Positions 6,741 to 13,598 are shown, counted from the first letter of the stretch. The stretch: 13,598 nucleotides of DNA from JBFWQM01 sp050249455 (GCA_050249455.1 JBFWQM010000151.1:1-13598), one strand, 5' to 3'. Numbers and translations are program-made. Notes: generated by a model not told the origin, from the sequence alone.

Positions 6741-7640
6741 TCAGGCCCCGGACGGCGGATGCACCGCCCGCCAATGCGCCGCGATCTCCGCCCCGGTGCA
6801 GAACCACACCCGCTCGTGCGCCCGCGCGTGCTCCAGGAACCGCACCAGCCCGCGGATTCGCGCCGGGCGGCCGATCAGGCGGTCGTGCAGCGCGATCGAC
6901 ATCAGCTTCGGGCAGTCGGCGCCCTCCTCGTAGAGGGTGTCGAAGCAGTCGCGCATATAGGTGAAATAGTCGTCGGCGGTCGAGAACCCGAGGTTGCCGT
7001 CGAACCGGTTGTCGTTGGTCTCGAAAGAGTAGGGGATGACGAGGTGCGGCCGCCCGCCCTCCCGCACCCAGTAGGGCAGCTCGTCGTTCAGCGCATCGCG
7101 GTCGTAGAGGAAGCCGCCTTCTTCCGCTACCAGCCGCCGGGTGTTCGGCCCGGGCCGGCCGGTCATCCAGCCGACCGGCCGGCTGCCCACGACCGACGTC
7201 AGCGCCTCCACCGCGCGCAGGATGTGGTCGCGCTCGGTCGCCTCGTCGACCAGGTGGTAGTCGATCCAGCGCCAGCCGTGGCTGACGATCTCGTGCCCGG
7301 CGGCGTGGAAGGCCCGCGTCAGCACCGGGTTGGCGAGCGCGGCCTGGCCGACCGCCAGCACGCTGGCCTTCACCCGGAAGCGGTCGAACACGCGCAGGAG
7401 GCGCCAGCTGCCGACCCGGCTGCCGTACTCGAACACCGATTCGACCAGCGGCGATCGGATGCGGTCATAGGCCGGCGCGCCGATGTCGTTCAGCATCGGC
7501 TCCGACATGCCGTCGCCGTTGTCGACCGTGCGCTCGCCGCCGCCCTCGAAGTTGAGGTTGATGTTGACGGCGATGCGCGCATCGCCCGGCCAGCGCGGGT
7601 GCGGCGGCGTCGCGCCGTAGCCGATGAAGTCGCGTGTCAT
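6741..7640 (-). CDS. PuuE-type allantoinase-like protein, polysaccharide deacetylase family
   Basis: A 299-residue cofactor-light hydrolase of the NodB/polysaccharide deacetylase fold. The opening MTRDFIGYGATPPHPRWPGD and the blocks VNINLNFEGGGE (25-36), EYGSRVGSWR (71-80), SHGWRWIDY (120-128), TRRLVAEEGGFLYD (167-180) and LHDRLIGRP (251-259) follow the PuuE allantoinase pattern closely. PuuE opens the hydantoin ring of allantoin to allantoate (EC 3.5.2.5), and relatives act on other cyclic amides or on N-acetyl groups. No uricase, HIU hydrolase or OHCU decarboxylase gene is in the window, so the substrate may differ. GGGAG at 7647-7651 (minus strand) sits 6 nt before the ATG. It is separated from the thioesterase/MBL pair by repeat copy 3. 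Confidence 0.82.
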   Translation of the reverse strand: MTRDFIGYGATPPHPRWPGDARIAVNINLNFEGGGERTVDNGDGMSEPMLNDIGAPAYDRIRSPLVESVFEYGSRVGSWRLLRVFDRFRVKASVLAVGQAALANPVLTRAFHAAGHEIVSHGWRWIDYHLVDEATERDHILRAVEALTSVVGSRPVGWMTGRPGPNTRRLVAEEGGFLYDRDALNDELPYWVREGGRPHLVIPYSFETNDNRFDGNLGFSTADDYFTYMRDCFDTLYEEGADCPKLMSIALHDRLIGRPARIRGLVRFLEHARAHERVWFCTGAEIAAHWRAVHPPSGA

Positions 7641-7646
7641 GAGGGT

Positions 7647-7651
7647 CTCCC
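7647..7651 (-). promoter_or_regulatory. Ribosome binding site of the PuuE-like gene
   Basis: Read on the minus strand this is GGGAG, 6 nt before the ATG at 7640. It supports that start. Confidence 0.6.
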
Positions 7652-7727
7652 GCGGCGGGCCAGGGGCGGATGGTCGGGGGCGAATCGCGACGTCGTCAAG
7701 TTGAGAGAGGTCGGTTTTGCGGCGGGC

Positions 7728-7806
7728 GCCCCCTCCCCCAACCCCCTCCCGCGAGGGGAGGGGGCTAAAAGCCCTCCCCCTCGACGGGGGAGGGTTGGGA
7801 GGGGGT
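7728..7806. repeat. Paired GC-rich palindromes (REP/BIME-like), copy 3
   Basis: Left arm 7728-7764 is almost identical to the left arm of copy 2; the centre is CTAAAAG and the right arm (7772-7805) has diverged slightly, with CGACG in the inner loop. It lies in the 183-nt gap between the thioesterase stop and the PuuE-like start, both on the minus strand. Confidence 0.85.
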
Positions 7807-7823
7807 GAGGTCGCGCCTCGCCG

Positions 7824-8213
7824 TCAACCTTTGGGCTTCGGCAGCTTCGACAGGAACTCGGGGAGGTTGACCAGGAAGCGTTCGTGGATGCCGCGCACGA
7901 TCGGGTTGCGCTCGTCGCGGCCGGTGATGGCGAACTTCAGGCGCTTGCGGTCGATCTCGACCAGCTCCGCTTCGATGCGCACCGTCTCGCCGACCGGGGT
8001 CGCCGCCAAATGCCAGAAGTCGTTGTGGATGCCGACGGTGGACTGGTCGGGCTCGAAGTGGTGCTCCACCGCGTCGTGCGCTGCCATCTCGCAGAACAGG
8101 GTCAAGGTCGGGGTGGACAGCACATGGACGCCGGGGTTGCCCTGCGCGTGGGCGGTGTCCTCGGGCTTCACCGTCCTGATGAAGACGCCCTTCAGGCCGA
8201 CCGTCAGCGCCAT
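7824..8213 (-). CDS. FlK-like hotdog thioesterase
   Basis: A 129-residue hotdog-fold protein that resembles fluoroacetyl-CoA thioesterase FlK and its many uncharacterised relatives. The segments VLSTPTLTLFCEMAA (31-45), STVGIHNDFWHLAATPVGE (58-76) and GIHERFLVN (108-116) follow the family. The FlK catalytic set Thr42/Glu50/His76 falls on Thr34/Glu42/His68, with the same spacing of 8 and 26 residues, so the active site looks complete. It should hydrolyse an acyl-CoA, releasing free CoA. The ATG shares a base with the stop of the upstream MBL gene (TGATG), so it is translationally coupled. A longer frame running upstream is only a shadow of the MBL and hydrolase genes. The true acyl substrate is unknown. 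Confidence 0.85.
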   Translation of the reverse strand: MALTVGLKGVFIRTVKPEDTAHAQGNPGVHVLSTPTLTLFCEMAAHDAVEHHFEPDQSTVGIHNDFWHLAATPVGETVRIEAELVEIDRKRLKFAITGRDERNPIVRGIHERFLVNLPEFLSKLPKPKG

Positions 8214-9241
8214 CACGCGGTCTTGCGGTAGCGGATCACGTTGTCGCGGTCGCGCACGCGGGCGAGCCGGCCGTCGCCGACCAGGTAGTTGAGGTGGGCG
8301 AGCGATTCGCCCATCGCGAAGCCGAGCTGGTGGTCGTCCATCGCGCGGTTGAACAGGGTCGGGATGATGTCGACCGCGCTGCGCGGCACGTCGCAGGCGG
8401 CGTGCGCGGCGTCCAGCCGCTGGTCGTGGTGGACGGTCAGCGCCTCCAACCGGTCGCGCAGGCCGTAGAACGGCCGGTCGTGCGAGGGCAGCACGAACGT
8501 GCCCTCCGGCAGCGGCAGGAACTTGTCGAAGCTCTTGATGTAGTCGCGCAGCGGGTTGCCCTCGGGCTCGGTGAACCACAGGCTGATGTTGGTGGTGATG
8601 CGCGGCAGCACCTGGTCGCCGGAGATCAGGATGCCGAGCTGCTCGCAATAGAGCGCCGCGTGCTCCGGCGAATGGCCGCTGCCGGTGATGACCCGCCAGT
8701 CGCGGCCGTTGATCGGGAACTGCTCGCCGTCGTGGATGCGCCGCAGGGTGACCGGCACCGGCCACATGATCTGGCCCAGGTTGGTCTTGCTCTCGCGGTA
8801 GATCTTGGCGCGCTCCGCCGGCAGGCCGTTCTCGATGAAGAAATCCGCCCAGCGGTCGAAGTCGTGGGTGACCGAGTTGGTGCGCCCCAGATGCGCCTGC
8901 AGCCATTCCGCGTAGGTGATCCACAGCTGCGCGCCGTAGGTCTCCTGGAACCAGCCGGCGAGGCCGAGGTGATCGGGATGGAAGTGGGTGACGACGATGC
9001 GCCGGATCGGCTGGCTGCCGACCAGCCGCTCGATCACCGCCTTCCAGAACCCCCGGGTCTGGTCGTTGTTGTAGCCGGAGTCGACCACGGTCCAGCCGCC
9101 GTCGTCCTCCATCAGCCACAGGTTGACGTGGTTGAGCGCGAAGGGCAGCGCCATGCGCACCCAATGGATGCCGGGCGCCACCTCGCGGGTCTCGCCGGGC
9201 TTCAGCGCGTCGAACGGGTACTCGGGCAGCTTGATGGTCAT
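8213..9241 (-). CDS. MBL-fold metallo-hydrolase (glyoxalase II/LACTB2-like)
   Basis: A 342-residue metallo-beta-lactamase-fold hydrolase. The metal-binding motif H86-F-H88-P-D90-H91 is intact, and His190 (GSGHSPEH), Asp209 (ISGDQ) and His254 (LPSHDRP) supply the remaining ligands of a two-metal centre. After about residue 265 comes a mostly helical tail with GESLAHLNYLVGDGRLARV (311-329), which resembles the winged-helix tail of LACTB2-type MBL proteins. Such enzymes hydrolyse thioesters, lactones or phosphoesters. The gene overlaps the thioesterase gene by 1 nt and starts 45 nt after the alpha/beta hydrolase stop; all three are probably one transcription unit. A thioester or lactone substrate is plausible given the neighbours, but this is inference. 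Confidence 0.88.
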   Translation of the reverse strand: MTIKLPEYPFDALKPGETREVAPGIHWVRMALPFALNHVNLWLMEDDGGWTVVDSGYNNDQTRGFWKAVIERLVGSQPIRRIVVTHFHPDHLGLAGWFQETYGAQLWITYAEWLQAHLGRTNSVTHDFDRWADFFIENGLPAERAKIYRESKTNLGQIMWPVPVTLRRIHDGEQFPINGRDWRVITGSGHSPEHAALYCEQLGILISGDQVLPRITTNISLWFTEPEGNPLRDYIKSFDKFLPLPEGTFVLPSHDRPFYGLRDRLEALTVHHDQRLDAAHAACDVPRSAVDIIPTLFNRAMDDHQLGFAMGESLAHLNYLVGDGRLARVRDRDNVIRYRKTA

Positions 9242-9253
9242 GCGCAGTCAACC

Positions 9254-9282
9254 GATATAGGGCCAGCGCTGCGCCGCAGCAA
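9254..9282 (-). promoter_or_regulatory. Possible promoter ahead of the MBL-fold gene
   Basis: On the minus strand TTGCTG (9282-9277) and TATATC (9259-9254) are separated by 17 nt. The ATG at 9241 is only 12 nt past the -10, so the transcript would have almost no leader, which agrees with the lack of a Shine-Dalgarno sequence. The -35 matches only TTG, so this is a weak call. Confidence 0.3.
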
Positions 9283-9286
9283 GCGT

Positions 9287-10078
9287 TCAGCCGAGGTGGC
9301 GGGCGATGAAGTCGGCGGCCCGGCGGGCGGTGCCGTCCGGGTCCTCCACATGCGGGAAGTGGCCGAGGCCGGGCACCAGGGCCGTCTCGGCATGCGGCAC
9401 GGCGGCCTTGATGCGCTCGATCTGGTCGGGTCGGCCATAGGCGTCGTCCGCCCCCTGGATCGCGAGCAGCGGCGCCCGGATCGTGAGGATGGCCGGCGAG
9501 ATGTCCCAGGCGTCGTACATCGGCCGCTGCCACACCGCGGCCCAGCACGCCAGCAGGTGCTTCGCCCGGTCGCCGTGGAAGCGGGCCATCCACGCCGGCA
9601 CCTCGTCGTCGTCCACCATCATCTGGTGGCGCAGCACCTGGGCCAAGGTCAGGTCGTCGCGCCGCTCGTGGGCGGCCATCGTCACCTCCGCGCGCACCCG
9701 GCCGGGATGCCGCGCGGCGTGAAGCAGGGCGACGGTGCCGCCGTCGCTGTGGCCGACCAGCACGGCATCGGCGATCCCCGCGGCGGCGAGGATCGGCTCC
9801 AGCCGCTCGGCCGCGTCCTCCATGAACAGTGCCGGGAACTCGGGGCAGACGTCGCTCCGCCCGTAGCCCCAGCGGTCGTAGGCGAAGGCGCCGAGGCCGA
9901 GCCGGTCGGCCAGCCGCTCCGGAAAGCGGCGGAGCGTCTCCACGCTGCCCAGCCCGTCGTGCAGGAATACCAATACTGGTTTGCCGGCGACCGGCTCGCG
10001 CCGCCATTCGGCGTGATAGCGCACGCCGTCCACGGTCAGCGGTTGCGCGCGCGGCGCGGACGCGGGTTCGTCGGACAT
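9287..10078 (-). CDS. Alpha/beta-fold hydrolase
   Basis: A 263-residue single-domain alpha/beta hydrolase. His40-Asp41-Gly42 in FLHDGLG marks the oxyanion-hole loop, the nucleophile elbow is GHSDGG with Ser111, the acid is most likely Asp211 or Asp212 (QGADDAYG), and the base is His240 in PGLGHFPH. The lid runs roughly from residue 135 to 190. The family covers esterases, lactonases, C-C bond hydrolases and dehalogenases; the Ser nucleophile excludes haloalkane dehalogenase. The ATG at 10078 was chosen because the family homology begins soon after it; the frame is open upstream to 10216 but that stretch reads like intergenic sequence and overlaps the divergent promoter region. It leads a minus-strand series with the MBL and thioesterase genes. 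Confidence 0.85.
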   Translation of the reverse strand: MSDEPASAPRAQPLTVDGVRYHAEWRREPVAGKPVLVFLHDGLGSVETLRRFPERLADRLGLGAFAYDRWGYGRSDVCPEFPALFMEDAAERLEPILAAAGIADAVLVGHSDGGTVALLHAARHPGRVRAEVTMAAHERRDDLTLAQVLRHQMMVDDDEVPAWMARFHGDRAKHLLACWAAVWQRPMYDAWDISPAILTIRAPLLAIQGADDAYGRPDQIERIKAAVPHAETALVPGLGHFPHVEDPDGTARRAADFIARHLG

Positions 10079-10085
10079 GCGCGCG

Positions 10086-10114
10086 ACCATAGTGGAGGCA
10101 ATTGCGGGTGTCAC
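10086..10114 (-). promoter_or_regulatory. Possible promoter of the alpha/beta hydrolase series
   Basis: On the minus strand GTGACA (10114-10109, 5 of 6 of the -35 consensus) and TATGGT (10091-10086, 4 of 6 of the -10) are exactly 17 nt apart. The ATG at 10078 begins 7 nt beyond the -10, so transcription would start about at the start codon and the message would be leaderless. Confidence 0.4.
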
Positions 10115-10139
10115 GTATGCCCGTTCGGGAGCGGCCGCT

Positions 10140-10168
10140 TTGACTTGCCCTCCGGTCGCGTCTAAGGT
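10140..10168 (+). promoter_or_regulatory. Possible promoter of the ABC importer operon
   Basis: TTGACT at 10140-10145 (5 of 6) and TAAGGT at 10163-10168 (3 of 6) are spaced by 17 nt in the divergent gap, giving a leader of about 65 nt before the ATPase start. It is back to back with the minus-strand promoter candidate at 10086-10114, so one regulator could serve both units. Confidence 0.35.
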
Positions 10169-10241
10169 TTTCGCGTCTGCGGCGGGCCGCTCACCCGCCG
10201 CGGACTCATCAGTCATTGCATTGTGGAGTGGACCCGGCCTG

Positions 10242-11012
10242 ATGGCAGCCTACATTCAGGGTCGCAACGTCAACCTGACCTTCCGTCCGCCCAATCGCGC
10301 GCCCGTGCAGGCGCTGAACAATTTCGACATCGACGTGGGCGAGAGCGAGTTCCTGTCGATCGTCGGTCCGTCGGGCTGCGGCAAGAGCACCTTCCTCAGT
10401 GTCCTGCTCGGCCTGGTGAAGCCGGATTCCGGCGACCTGACCCTGAAGGGCCGCCAGATCACCGGCCCCGGCCCGGAACGCGCGATGGTGTTCCAGGAAT
10501 TCGGCCTGCTGCCGTGGCGCACGGTGATGAACAACATCGAGCTCGGGCTGGAGCTGAAAGGCGTTTCGGCGGACAAGCGCCAGCCGGTGGCGAAGCGGTT
10601 CATCGACATGGTCGGCCTCACCGGCTTCGAGAGCCACTACCCGCACGAGCTGTCGGGCGGCATGAAGCAGCGCGTCGGCATCGCCCGCGCGCTCGCCACC
10701 GACCCCGACGTGCTGCTGATGGACGAGCCGTTCGCCGCGCTCGACGCGCAGACCCGCGACATCATGCAGATCGAGCTGCTGCGCATCTGGCAGGAGGCGC
10801 AGAAGACGGTGCTGTTCGTCACCCACCAGATCGACGAGGCGGTGTACCTGTCCGACCGCATCATCGTGATGACCAAGCGTCCGGGGCGGACCAAGAAGAT
10901 CTTCAAGGTCGACCTGCCGCGGCCGCGCGACTACGAGATGCGCGTCAGCCCGGAGTTCAACGAGCTCAAGCTCGAGATCTGGAACGCCCTCAAGGACGAG
11001 ATCACGATCTGA
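10242..11012 (+). CDS. ABC importer ATPase, taurine/nitrate/sulfonate (SsuB/TauB) type
   Basis: A 256-residue nucleotide-binding subunit. Walker A GPSGCGKST at 42-50, Q-loop FQEFGLLPW with Gln85, signature LSGGMKQR at 137-144, Walker B VLLMDEPF at 157-164 and switch His195 are all intact. The FQExxLLPWxxVxxNI block is typical of the ATPases that energise import of taurine, alkanesulfonates, nitrate, bicarbonate, pyrimidine precursors and various aromatic acids. The ATG at 10242 fits the family start; GGAG at 10225-10228 is 13 nt away, a long spacing, and an in-frame TTG at 10221 is possible. Two permease genes follow directly. The subunit sits on the cytoplasmic face of the membrane. Confidence 0.92.
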   Translation: MAAYIQGRNVNLTFRPPNRAPVQALNNFDIDVGESEFLSIVGPSGCGKSTFLSVLLGLVKPDSGDLTLKGRQITGPGPERAMVFQEFGLLPWRTVMNNIELGLELKGVSADKRQPVAKRFIDMVGLTGFESHYPHELSGGMKQRVGIARALATDPDVLLMDEPFAALDAQTRDIMQIELLRIWQEAQKTVLFVTHQIDEAVYLSDRIIVMTKRPGRTKKIFKVDLPRPRDYEMRVSPEFNELKLEIWNALKDEITI

Positions 11013-11014
11013 CG

Positions 11015-11803
11015 ATGGCGAGCCTCAGCAACGCCGGCATGAGCGAGCGCAGCCGCAAGATCATCTTCGGCACGCTCGCCGTCGTTTTGTTCTTCGCCGT
11101 CTGGGAAGCGATCCTCACCTGGGTGGTGCCGTTCAACCCGCTGTTCATCAGCAAGCCCAGCCTGATCTTCGCCGCGTTCGGCACGCTGATCTCGACGGGC
11201 AAGCTGGTCGACGACCTCCTGGTCAGCGCCGAGCCGTTCTTCTACGGCTTCACCGCCGCGGTGGTGATCGGCGTGGCGGTCGGCGTTGTGATGGGCTGGC
11301 GCACGCGGGTCGGCTACGCGCTCGATCCCCTGATGACCGCGCTCTATGCCAGCCCGCTGGTCGCGCTGGCGCCGCTGGTGGTGGTGTTCTTCGGCGTCGG
11401 CGTGTGGGCGAAGACGGTGATCATCTTCCTCCTGTCGGTGTTCCCGTTCGTGTTCAACGCCTATGCCGGCGTGCGGGCGGTGGACCGACTGCTGATCAAC
11501 GTCGTACGCTCGTTCGGCGGCAAGGAGCGCGACCTCTACTTCAAGGTCATCATCCCCTCGGTGCTGCCCTACATCGTCGCCGGCGCGCGCTACGCGGTCG
11601 GCCGCGCGCTGGTCGGCATCCTGGTCGGCGAGTTCTTCGCCGCCTCAGAAGGCATCGGCTACGCGATCGCGCGGTTCGGCGACCTGTTCGCGCTCGACCG
11701 CATGTTCGCCTGCATCCTGACCATCATGGTGATCGCGGTGGTGTTCACCGAAGGCATCCGCTGGGCGGAGCGCGCGGCGTTCCCCTGGCGCGTGGGGCGG
11801 TGA
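11015..11803 (+). CDS. ABC importer permease, SsuC/TauC-like (first of two)
   Basis: A 262-residue inner-membrane permease of the BPD_transp_1 family. Hydrophobic segments lie near residues 15-36, 75-94, 111-131, 134-152, about 195-212 and 230-246. The ATPase-docking EAA-type loop is SFGGKERDLYFKVIIPSVLP (166-185). It begins 2 nt after the ATPase stop and the next permease begins 4 nt after its end, so the three form a tight operon. An internal ATG at 11039 is an alternative start but would cut before the first membrane segment. It is a clear paralogue of the following permease. Confidence 0.9.
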   Translation: MASLSNAGMSERSRKIIFGTLAVVLFFAVWEAILTWVVPFNPLFISKPSLIFAAFGTLISTGKLVDDLLVSAEPFFYGFTAAVVIGVAVGVVMGWRTRVGYALDPLMTALYASPLVALAPLVVVFFGVGVWAKTVIIFLLSVFPFVFNAYAGVRAVDRLLINVVRSFGGKERDLYFKVIIPSVLPYIVAGARYAVGRALVGILVGEFFAASEGIGYAIARFGDLFALDRMFACILTIMVIAVVFTEGIRWAERAAFPWRVGR

Positions 11804-11807
11804 TCCG

Positions 11808-12683
11808 ATGAACCAGACCCGAGTCCTGGATCGCGACGTCGAGGCCGCGGACCTGCCGCCGCTGCCGCCGGAGCAGGAGCTGGTGGTGCCCGGCAAGACG
11901 CTGTGGCAGCGCGTCGAGCCGGCCGTGCTCGGCCTCGGCAGCATCGCCGTGCTGCTGGTCGTGTGGGAGGTGCTGCCGCGCCTGACCACGATGTCGGAAG
12001 GCACCAAGCTGTTCTTCGCGACGCCGTCGCAGGTGATCGGCACACTGTGGACCATGTTCTCCACCGGCTCGATCTGGCCGCACCTCGCGGTCAGCGCGTC
12101 GGGCTTCGGGCTCGGGCTCGGCGCGGCGATCGTCGTCGGCCTGCCGCTCGGCGTCGTGCTCGGCCGCTCGCGCACGCTGAACGCGATGTTCGACCCGTTC
12201 GTCACGGCGTTCAACGCGACGCCGCGGCTGGTCTTCCTGCCCCTGATCCTGCTGTGGTTCGGGCTCGGGCTGTGGTCGAAGGTGATCATCGTCTTCATCG
12301 GCGCCCTTTTCCCGATCCTGATCAACACCTACGAGGGCGTGAAGAACACCGACAAGCTGCTGGTCAACGTGGTGCGCTCGTTCGGCGCCAAGGAATGGGA
12401 CATCGCGCGGCTGGTGGTGCTGCCGAACGCGCTGCCCTACATCGTCGCCGGGCTGCGGCTGGCGATCGGGCGCGCCGTGCTCGGCGTCGTGGTGGCGGAG
12501 TTCTTCGGGTCCGAGGACGGACTCGGGGTCGTCATGGTGCAGGCGGCCGGCAAGTACCAGGTCGACATCGTGTTCGCCGGACTGATCGTGTTCATGGCGC
12601 TGTCGCTGGTTATGACCTGGATGGTCAAGCTGGTGGAGGACCGGCTCGGCCGCTGGCGCCCGCAGCAGGTCAAGGAGCACTGA
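11808..12683 (+). CDS. ABC importer permease, SsuC/TauC-like (second of two)
   Basis: A 291-residue permease paralogous to its neighbour. After a cytoplasmic N-terminal tail of about 35 residues rich in Glu/Pro, membrane segments run near 38-56, 96-118, 140-156, 158-174, 211-232 and 255-272. The docking loop is SFGAKEWDIARLVVLPNALP (191-210), followed by YIVAGLRLAIGRA as in the first permease. With two different permeases the transporter is probably a heterodimer. No substrate-binding protein gene is seen on this strand; the next gene is on the other strand with only 7 nt between the stops. Confidence 0.9.
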   Translation: MNQTRVLDRDVEAADLPPLPPEQELVVPGKTLWQRVEPAVLGLGSIAVLLVVWEVLPRLTTMSEGTKLFFATPSQVIGTLWTMFSTGSIWPHLAVSASGFGLGLGAAIVVGLPLGVVLGRSRTLNAMFDPFVTAFNATPRLVFLPLILLWFGLGLWSKVIIVFIGALFPILINTYEGVKNTDKLLVNVVRSFGAKEWDIARLVVLPNALPYIVAGLRLAIGRAVLGVVVAEFFGSEDGLGVVMVQAAGKYQVDIVFAGLIVFMALSLVMTWMVKLVEDRLGRWRPQQVKEH

Positions 12684-12690
12684 GGCCGCG

Positions 12691-13598
12691 CTAGCTCGGC
12701 ACCAGCGACGGCAGCCACAGCACAATCTGCGGGAACGCCACCATCAGCGCGACTACGAAGAAGGCGCCGGCGATATAGGGCAGCGCCGCCAGCGCCACCT
12801 CGGGCAGCGTGGTGCCCTTGGGCGCGACGCCCATCATCACGAACAGCAGCAGCCCGAACGGCGGCGTGGTGAAGCTGATCTCCAGCGCCATCAGCATGAT
12901 CAGCCCGAACCACACGGGATCGAACGCCAGCGACTTCGCCAGCGGGATGAAGATGGGCAAGGTCAGCATCATCATCGACACCTGGTCCATGAACATGCCG
13001 AGCACGATCAGGATCAGGAACATCACCACCAGCATGGTGGTCGGCGACACGTCGATCGCGGTCGCCCACGACACCATGCCCGCCGAAGCGCCGGAGAACG
13101 CCATGATCTGGCTGAAGGTGGACGAGCCGATGATGATGAAGAACGTCATCGCCGTCACCCGCAGCGCGCCGTCGAGCGACTTGCGGATCGCGTTCCAGGT
13201 CAGCACGCGGAAGCAGGCGGCGAGCAGGAACACGCTCAGGGTGCCGAACGCCGCCGCCTCGGTCGGCGTGGCGATCCCCAGGATGATCAGGCCGATGACG
13301 CAGAACACCACCAGGCCCATCGGCAGGATGTTGACGACCACCGCCTTGACCGTCTCGCGCACGGACGAGCGTTCGACCGCATAGGACGGCGCCGCATCGG
13401 GGTCGATGCGCGCCATCGCCCAGATCGTCGCCGCATAGACCGCCGCCAGCAGCAGCCCCGGCATCACGCCACCGATCAGCAGCCCGCCGATGTCGATGTG
13501 GGCGAGGCTGCCCAGCAGCACCGCCAGCCCCGACGGCGGGATGATCACCGCCAGCCCGCCGGTGCCCAGGATCGGCCCCATCGCCATGTGCTTCTTGT
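12691..13598 (-). CDS. TRAP transporter large permease, DctM-like (5' part outside window)
   Basis: The frame is open to the right edge; about 302 residues of the C-terminal part are visible, against 425-470 or more for a full DctM subunit. The stretch starting HMAMGPILGTGGLAVIIPPS matches the mid-protein PPS motif of TRAP large permeases, and GIATPTEAAAFG is the repeated TPTEAAA motif. Several further membrane segments follow, ending with LPYIAGAFFVVALMVAFPQI near the C-terminus. These permeases use a sodium or proton gradient together with a periplasmic DctP protein and a small DctQ subunit, presumably upstream and outside the window. Typical cargoes are C4-dicarboxylates and other organic acids, so an organic-acid substrate is likely but unproved. 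The first in-frame ATG at 13587 is internal. Confidence 0.92.
   Translation of the reverse strand, partial: KKHMAMGPILGTGGLAVIIPPSGLAVLLGSLAHIDIGGLLIGGVMPGLLLAAVYAATIWAMARIDPDAAPSYAVERSSVRETVKAVVVNILPMGLVVFCVIGLIILGIATPTEAAAFGTLSVFLLAACFRVLTWNAIRKSLDGALRVTAMTFFIIIGSSTFSQIMAFSGASAGMVSWATAIDVSPTTMLVVMFLILIVLGMFMDQVSMMMLTLPIFIPLAKSLAFDPVWFGLIMLMALEISFTTPPFGLLLFVMMGVAPKGTTLPEVALAALPYIAGAFFVVALMVAFPQIVLWLPSLVPS

Noticed and set aside
7670..7699. Promoter-like TTGACG (7699-7694) upstream of the PuuE-like gene on the minus strand
   Set aside because: The best -10 partner is GACCAT at an 18-nt spacing with only 3 matching bases, too weak to list.
3141..7806. C-rich repeats as a CRISPR array or as classical terminators
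   Set aside because: The copies are kilobases apart with no spacer structure, and no T-tract follows the stems.
8294..10165. A 623-residue plus-strand open frame opposite the MBL and alpha/beta hydrolase genes
   Set aside because: It spans two well-supported genes plus their gap and has low-complexity composition typical of GC-rich antisense frames.
10079..10216. N-terminal extension of the alpha/beta hydrolase to an ATG at 10216
   Set aside because: The 46 extra residues look unlike the family, overlap the divergent promoter region, and a better start lies at 10078.
13585..13587. ATG at 13587 as the start of the TRAP permease
   Set aside because: The frame stays open to the edge and the segment after this ATG corresponds to the middle of DctM proteins, so the gene continues outside the window.

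Overview
The window is about 13.6 kb of very GC-rich DNA, densely packed with genes, from what looks like an alphaproteobacterium. The grounds are base composition, family resemblance of the proteins and the style of the intergenic repeats; no rRNA or other phylogenetic marker is present, so the assignment is an inference. No phage, transposase, CRISPR or RNA gene was seen.

Left block, plus strand, 1-6620: a catabolic cluster for a CoA-activated, probably aromatic, acid. It opens with the 3' end of a DUF59/PaaD-N-like gene, then a PaaB-like subunit, a PaaC-like subunit and a small zinc-ribbon protein that resembles the C-terminal part of PaaD. PaaD, normally one protein, is therefore present as two genes on either side of paaB and paaC. 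An ANL acyl-CoA synthetase, a nitroreductase-family flavoprotein, a crotonase and a second, benzoate-CoA-ligase-like synthetase follow. The ligases would make the CoA thioester, the PaaABC-like oxygenase (catalytic A subunit presumably upstream of the window) would oxidise the ring, and the crotonase and flavoprotein would process the product. The substrate cannot be read from the sequence.

Middle block, minus strand, 10078-6741: an alpha/beta hydrolase, an MBL-fold hydrolase with a probable C-terminal winged-helix part, an FlK-like hotdog thioesterase coupled to it, and, beyond a repeat, a PuuE/allantoinase-type polysaccharide-deacetylase-family protein. These are hydrolytic functions that could serve ring-opened or CoA-bound intermediates.

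Right block: a divergently transcribed taurine/nitrate/sulfonate-type ABC importer (ATPase and two permeases, no binding protein seen), then, convergent with a gap of only 7 nt, the 3' part of a TRAP transporter large permease on the minus strand. The intergenic gaps carry three copies of a CCCCTCCC-type paired palindrome and one 27-bp inverted repeat built on GCGGGTTTCAAACCCGC. No gene-free stretch exceeds 300 bases.
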